Below, piece after piece: positions 7,149-10,192 of a stretch of DNA of 10,192 nt. The first letter of the stretch is position 1. Each line of letters begins with the position of its first letter. The notes under the pieces were generated by a model. The model saw only the letters and a list, made by a program, of their open reading frames with translations. It was not told where the DNA came from and did no database searches. Origin of the DNA: Candidatus Binatia bacterium (GTDB lineage: Bacteria > Desulfobacterota_B > Binatia > UBA9968 > JAJDTQ01). Both the position numbers and the translations under genes were made by a program. The stretch is from assembly GCA_022827045.1 (NCBI GenBank), contig JAJDTQ010000031.1:1-10192 (forward strand). The letters are read 5' to 3'.

Positions 7149-8237
7149 ATGCCGACCATCAACGACGCGGACGGCCACGTCAACGACTACTTCTTCGGGG
7201 ACGAGATCGCCAGGTACATGCCCAAGGGGAACCAGTTCAGCCAGATGTTCCCCGTCTTCGACCACCTTCACTTCCGCTACCTGATGAAGAACCGCGTGCC
7301 CAAGTACGTCGGCGGCAGCATGACGACCGCTCCCGGCCCCGAGGAGTGGCTGCAGTTCATCGAGGAGACCGGCATCGCCTGGAGCGTGCTCTATCCGAGC
7401 GCCGGCCTGGGGTTCGGGCGCATCGTCTCCGTGGAGTGGGCCATCGCCGCCTGCCGGGCCTACAACAACTGGCTGCACGACAAGTTCACGAGCAAGACGC
7501 CGCGCCTCAAGGGCGTCGGGCTGATCCCGATACAGGACGAGGAGGAGGCGGTGGCGGAGCTGCGACGTTGCGTGCGCGAGCTGGGCATGGTGGGCGCCAT
7601 GCTGCCGTCCAACGGCGAGGGTATCAAGGGCCATCTGGGGGCCAAGGCCTACTGGCCCATCTACGAGGAGGCCGAGAAGCTCGGCTGCTGCCTCACCGTG
7701 CACGGGGGAGCACACCATCACCTGGGCCTCGACGGTTTCAGCGTCTACTACCCGGTGCACGCTCTCGGCCATCCCTTCGGCATCATGGTGCAGGCGGCGG
7801 CGATGTTGAGCCACGGCATCTTCGAGCGCTTCCCGGGGTTGCGGGTGGCCTACCTGGAAGGGGGCGCCACCTGGGTGCCGTTCTTCATGGACCGGCTCGA
7901 CCGTTCCTACAACGAGGGACACCTGCAGATCGATCTCGACGGCAATCCCGTCCCCGGGCCCATGCCGGGGGAGAAGGCCAGCGAGCATTTCAAGCGCCAC
8001 GTGCGGGAGGGAAGGGTCTTCGTGGGTTTCGATTGTGACGACGCCGGGCTCGCCTTTGCCGTGCAGCAGGCAGGCGCCGAACCGTTCCTCTTCGCCAGCG
8101 ATTTTCCCCACGAGGTCTTCGATGCGGCATCGTGCCGGCACGAGATCGACGAGTTGCTGCAGCGGGACGACCTCACCCGGGAGCAGAAGGAGGCGGTGCT
8201 GGGCGGCAACGCCGCGCGCCTCTACGGTCTCGAGTAG
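7149..8237 (+). CDS. Amidohydrolase family 2 (ACMSD-like) metal-dependent hydrolase or decarboxylase
   Basis: The 362-residue protein is a TIM-barrel amidohydrolase of the ACMSD-like group (amidohydrolase_2), which includes metal-dependent decarboxylases of aromatic acids and hydrolases. The N-terminal metal motif reads DADGHVND (6-13), so His10 is present but the second histidine of the usual HxH is Asn12. TVHGGAHHH (183-191) supplies His185, HPFG has His208, and FASDFPHE (315-322) carries the conserved Asp318 and His321. EGGATWVPFFMDRLDR (237-252) is also typical. AAGGAG at 7135-7140 is 8 nt before ATG. The gene starts 29 nt after the second ubiD-like gene and ends 3 nt before the next gene, so it is likely cotranscribed. 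Metal content and reaction cannot be fixed from sequence. Confidence 0.9.
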   Translation: MPTINDADGHVNDYFFGDEIARYMPKGNQFSQMFPVFDHLHFRYLMKNRVPKYVGGSMTTAPGPEEWLQFIEETGIAWSVLYPSAGLGFGRIVSVEWAIAACRAYNNWLHDKFTSKTPRLKGVGLIPIQDEEEAVAELRRCVRELGMVGAMLPSNGEGIKGHLGAKAYWPIYEEAEKLGCCLTVHGGAHHHLGLDGFSVYYPVHALGHPFGIMVQAAAMLSHGIFERFPGLRVAYLEGGATWVPFFMDRLDRSYNEGHLQIDLDGNPVPGPMPGEKASEHFKRHVREGRVFVGFDCDDAGLAFAVQQAGAEPFLFASDFPHEVFDAASCRHEIDELLQRDDLTREQKEAVLGGNAARLYGLE

Positions 8238-8240
8238 ATC

Positions 8241-9233
8241 ATGCTCTTTCTCACGGAAGACGACGTTCTCAGGGCCATCGAGGGACGGGACGCTTACGCG
8301 GAGGCGGTCGCGGTCATCGAGGAGGTGCTGCGCCAGCAGTCCGAGGGCAGCACGTTCCATCTCAAGCGTCTCACCATGGAGCACCCGGACCACCCGGGCC
8401 ACCTGTGGCACAACATCCGCATCCTGCCGGGCATGGTGCCGGAGCTGGGTTATGCGGCGGTTCGGGTCTACTCGGGTTACGAGGGGACCAACCGTTCCGA
8501 GGTCATCTGCCTCTTCGACTGGTCGGACATGGAGATGGTGGCCATCATCTCGGATTACCATCTGCACGCCATCCGCACCGCGTCGCCCTACGGCGTGGCG
8601 GCGAAGTACCTGGCGCGGGCGGACGCGCAAACGCTCGGGGTCATCGGCACCGGACGCTACGCCAAGGGCTTCGTGCAGGCATGCTGCGCGGTGCGCGACA
8701 TCCGCCACGTCAAGGCCTACAGCCGCAGCGCGGACAACCGCCGGCGTTTCTCCGAGGAGATGACCGCGGTTCTGGGCATCGAGGTGGAGGCGGTGGAATC
8801 CGGGCGGGAGGCCATCCGGAACACCGACATCATGCTGCTGGCCACTTCGGGCAACACCATCGTGTTCGAGGGCGACTGGCTGGAGCCGGGGGTGCTGGTG
8901 ATGTCGCTCGCCCCCGGGGAGTTCGACGAGGCCACGGTGGGACGGTCGCGGGTGTTCCTCTCCGGCACCGAGCAGGTGCTGGGCGACAGCCCGCCCCGGA
9001 AGCCGTTTCCCGCGCTGCTTGCCAGCGGCAGGTTCTCCAGGGACGACGTGGCGGCGGAGTTTTGCGACGTGGTGTCCGGGAAGAAGTCCGGCCGCAGGAA
9101 CGACGACGAGATCATCCTCTACGAGTCCCCGGGCATGGGCATCCTGGACGTGGGAGTGGCGAGCTGGATCTACCGGCTGGCCCGGGAAAAGGGCCTGGGT
9201 ACCGAGCTGCCCTTCGGGGAAGAAGCAACTTAG
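8241..9233 (+). CDS. Ornithine cyclodeaminase / mu-crystallin family NAD(P)-binding protein
   Basis: The 330-residue protein has the Rossmann motif LGVIGTGRYAKGFVQA (132-147) and the family signature IRTASPYGVAAKYLAR (111-126), where Arg112 matches the carboxylate-binding Arg of ornithine cyclodeaminase. By-eye alignment puts Arg75 (AAVRVYSG) where the catalytic Lys69 of the Pseudomonas enzyme is expected, and Leu in MSLAPGEFDE where Asp228 is expected. True ornithine cyclisation is therefore doubtful. The family also contains ketimine reductases, alanine dehydrogenases and SbnB-like dehydrogenases. The ATG is 3 nt after the previous stop with no strong Shine-Dalgarno, so translation is probably coupled. 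It ends the tightly spaced gene group. Likely role: NAD(P)-dependent reduction or oxidation of an imine or amino acid made or used by neighbouring enzymes (inference). Confidence 0.9.
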   Translation: MLFLTEDDVLRAIEGRDAYAEAVAVIEEVLRQQSEGSTFHLKRLTMEHPDHPGHLWHNIRILPGMVPELGYAAVRVYSGYEGTNRSEVICLFDWSDMEMVAIISDYHLHAIRTASPYGVAAKYLARADAQTLGVIGTGRYAKGFVQACCAVRDIRHVKAYSRSADNRRRFSEEMTAVLGIEVEAVESGREAIRNTDIMLLATSGNTIVFEGDWLEPGVLVMSLAPGEFDEATVGRSRVFLSGTEQVLGDSPPRKPFPALLASGRFSRDDVAAEFCDVVSGKKSGRRNDDEIILYESPGMGILDVGVASWIYRLAREKGLGTELPFGEEAT

Positions 9234-9246
9234 GGGATCTCTGGTC

Positions 9247-9358
9247 AATGGCGTCCGTCGACATCGCTTCGCAAAGTTCAGGACGAACGGGACGCGGGTC
9301 CAACCCTTCGTCCAGAGCGTAGCGGAGCGCCAGCGAAGCGAAGTCGAAGGACGCCATT
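9247..9358. repeat. 112-nt imperfect palindrome (REP/BIME- or MITE-like) between two genes
   Basis: Arms 9247-9272 and 9333-9358 are inverted repeats matching at 24 of 26 positions (shared ends AATGGCGTCC and TCGCTTCGC). Inside, GGACGAACGGG (9281-9291) pairs with CCCTTCGTCC (9304-9313) with one bulge. The wording (CAGGACGAACGG, AAGTCGAAGGACG) is like dispersed extragenic palindromes in many GC-rich bacteria. It fills most of the 142-nt gap and lacks a T-tract. It could attenuate read-through or stabilise upstream mRNA. Confidence 0.75.
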
Positions 9359-9375
9359 CTGGACGGAGGCGTGAC

Positions 9376-10192
9376 ATGCGTACGTTGATTCGCGGCGGTT
9401 GGATCGTCGGCTATCAAGGTGGCGGCCACGCGCTTGTGCGCGACGGGGTGGTGGTATTCGAGGACGGGGTCATCCTGCATGTGGGCGGCGGCTTCGACGG
9501 CGAGGTGGACCGGGAGATCGACGCCGGCGGGATGCTGGTGGCGCCGGGTTTCATCGACATGCACGTCCACGGCGGCCACCGGGCGTCGCACCGGCTGATC
9601 ACCGACGTCGGCCGGCCGGACTACTTCGGCCAGCCGTTCCTGGAGATCAGCGTGCCGCGGGAGGGCAAGCGTCCCGCGGGCGATCCCCGCTACACGCGGC
9701 CCGACCAGTCCGGCGCCAGCGAAGGCACCGACCTGCACGCCAGCTTCACGGTGGCCGAGTTGCTGCGGAACGGCGTCACCACGTTCATGGAGATCGGCAG
9801 CCAGCTCCGGGTCCAGGAAGGGCTGCTCAAGGAAGTGGACCGGCTCGGCGCGCGGGCCTACCTGGGACCGGGGTTCGATTCCGGCCGCTGGGTGGCGGAC
9901 GGACGGGGCCGTCTCAAGCGCGCGCTGGACGAGGCCGCCGGCTGGCGGGAGTTCGGGGGCGCCGTCGACTTCATCAAGCGCGTCAACGGCAGTTGCGGCG
10001 ACCGTGTCCGCGGGATCCTGATCCCGCGGGAAGCCGAGTCCTGCACGCTGGACCTCCTGCGTGCCGCCCGGAAGGCAGCGGACGAGCTCAAGGTGCCGAT
10101 CTCGACCCACGCGGCCTACAACATCATCGAGTTCTACGAACTCGTGACCGAGTACCGCATGACTCCCGTGGAGCTGCTGGAGTCGATAGGGC
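9376..10192 (+). CDS. Amidohydrolase family 1 metal-dependent hydrolase, partial (C-terminus beyond window)
   Basis: Translation from ATG 9376 is open for 272 codons to the window end. GGAGG at 9365-9369 lies 6 nt before the start. The N-terminal small beta-domain is followed by APGFIDMHVHGG (56-67), the HxH metal motif with His63 and His65. Lys201 in FIKRVNG could be the bridging, possibly carbamylated lysine, and His245 in ISTHAA is a likely third-histidine ligand. This is the imidazolonepropionase/dihydroorotase-type amidohydrolase superfamily, distinct from the ACMSD-like gene upstream; members hydrolyse cyclic amides, lactams, N-acyl or deaminase substrates. The catalytic Asp near the C-terminus is outside the window. 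Being separated by the 112-nt palindrome, it may be transcribed with the group or from its own promoter. Confidence 0.88.
   Translation, partial: MRTLIRGGWIVGYQGGGHALVRDGVVVFEDGVILHVGGGFDGEVDREIDAGGMLVAPGFIDMHVHGGHRASHRLITDVGRPDYFGQPFLEISVPREGKRPAGDPRYTRPDQSGASEGTDLHASFTVAELLRNGVTTFMEIGSQLRVQEGLLKEVDRLGARAYLGPGFDSGRWVADGRGRLKRALDEAAGWREFGGAVDFIKRVNGSCGDRVRGILIPREAESCTLDLLRAARKAADELKVPISTHAAYNIIEFYELVTEYRMTPVELLESIG
10008..10029. repeat. Perfect 10-bp inverted repeat inside the partial amidohydrolase gene
   Basis: CCGCGGGATC (10008-10017) and GATCCCGCGG (10020-10029) are exact inverted repeats with a 2-nt centre. The DNA codes for about VRGILIPRE in the reading frame. The centre is too tight for a stable hairpin without opening pairs. 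It may be chance in GC-rich DNA or a protein-binding site. Confidence 0.45.

Noticed and set aside
7083..9377. 764-codon minus-strand ORF opposite the amidohydrolase and OCD-like genes
   Set aside because: It covers two recognised genes and the palindrome, has no family motif, and both plus-strand genes have well-supported starts and stops.
9112..10110. 332-codon minus-strand ORF opposite the partial amidohydrolase
   Set aside because: The plus strand carries the APGFIDMHVH motif and a good ribosome binding site; the minus reading has no recognisable domain.

Overview
The window is GC-rich (coding regions end mostly in G/C) and comes from a Gram-negative bacterium: its left third encodes a lipobox-containing protein that ends in an outer-membrane-type beta-barrel. 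The rest looks like the genome of an uncultivated proteobacterium-like or Tectomicrobia-like lineage, with several amidohydrolases and UbiD decarboxylases packed together. That placement is an impression from gene content, not a phylogenetic result.

Layout. Positions 1-2686, minus strand, form one open reading frame that runs off the left edge (895 codons visible, no stop). It has a lipoprotein signal peptide, four to five Ig-like repeats (two almost identical at DNA level), a Pro-rich linker and most of a beta-barrel. A 179-nt divergent intergenic region (2687-2865) holds candidate promoters for both directions and a short dyad. On the plus strand follows a compact gene group: a zinc-ribbon threonine-synthase-like PLP enzyme (2866-4113), two different UbiD-family decarboxylases (4173-5540 and 5545-7119), an ACMSD-like amidohydrolase (7149-8237) and an ornithine cyclodeaminase/mu-crystallin-like NAD(P) enzyme (8241-9233). 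After a 112-nt imperfect palindrome comes a second amidohydrolase (9376 to the right edge, incomplete). A smaller REP-like element overlaps the 3' end of the PLP-enzyme gene.

How the genes may work together. The five complete plus-strand genes are spaced 59, 4, 29 and 3 nt apart and are probably one transcript; the last amidohydrolase is co-directional but lies beyond the palindrome. UbiD enzymes use prenylated FMN for reversible decarboxylation of aromatic or alpha,beta-unsaturated acids, and several ACMSD-like amidohydrolases are metal-dependent decarboxylases or hydrolases. A fold-type-II PLP enzyme plus an OCD-like dehydrogenase resembles, in enzyme types only, pairs such as SbnA/SbnB that make unusual amino acids. 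The set therefore suggests a pathway handling an unsaturated or aromatic carboxylate and an amino acid or imine. The substrate cannot be read from sequence. No UbiX (prFMN synthase), transporter or regulator gene lies in the window.
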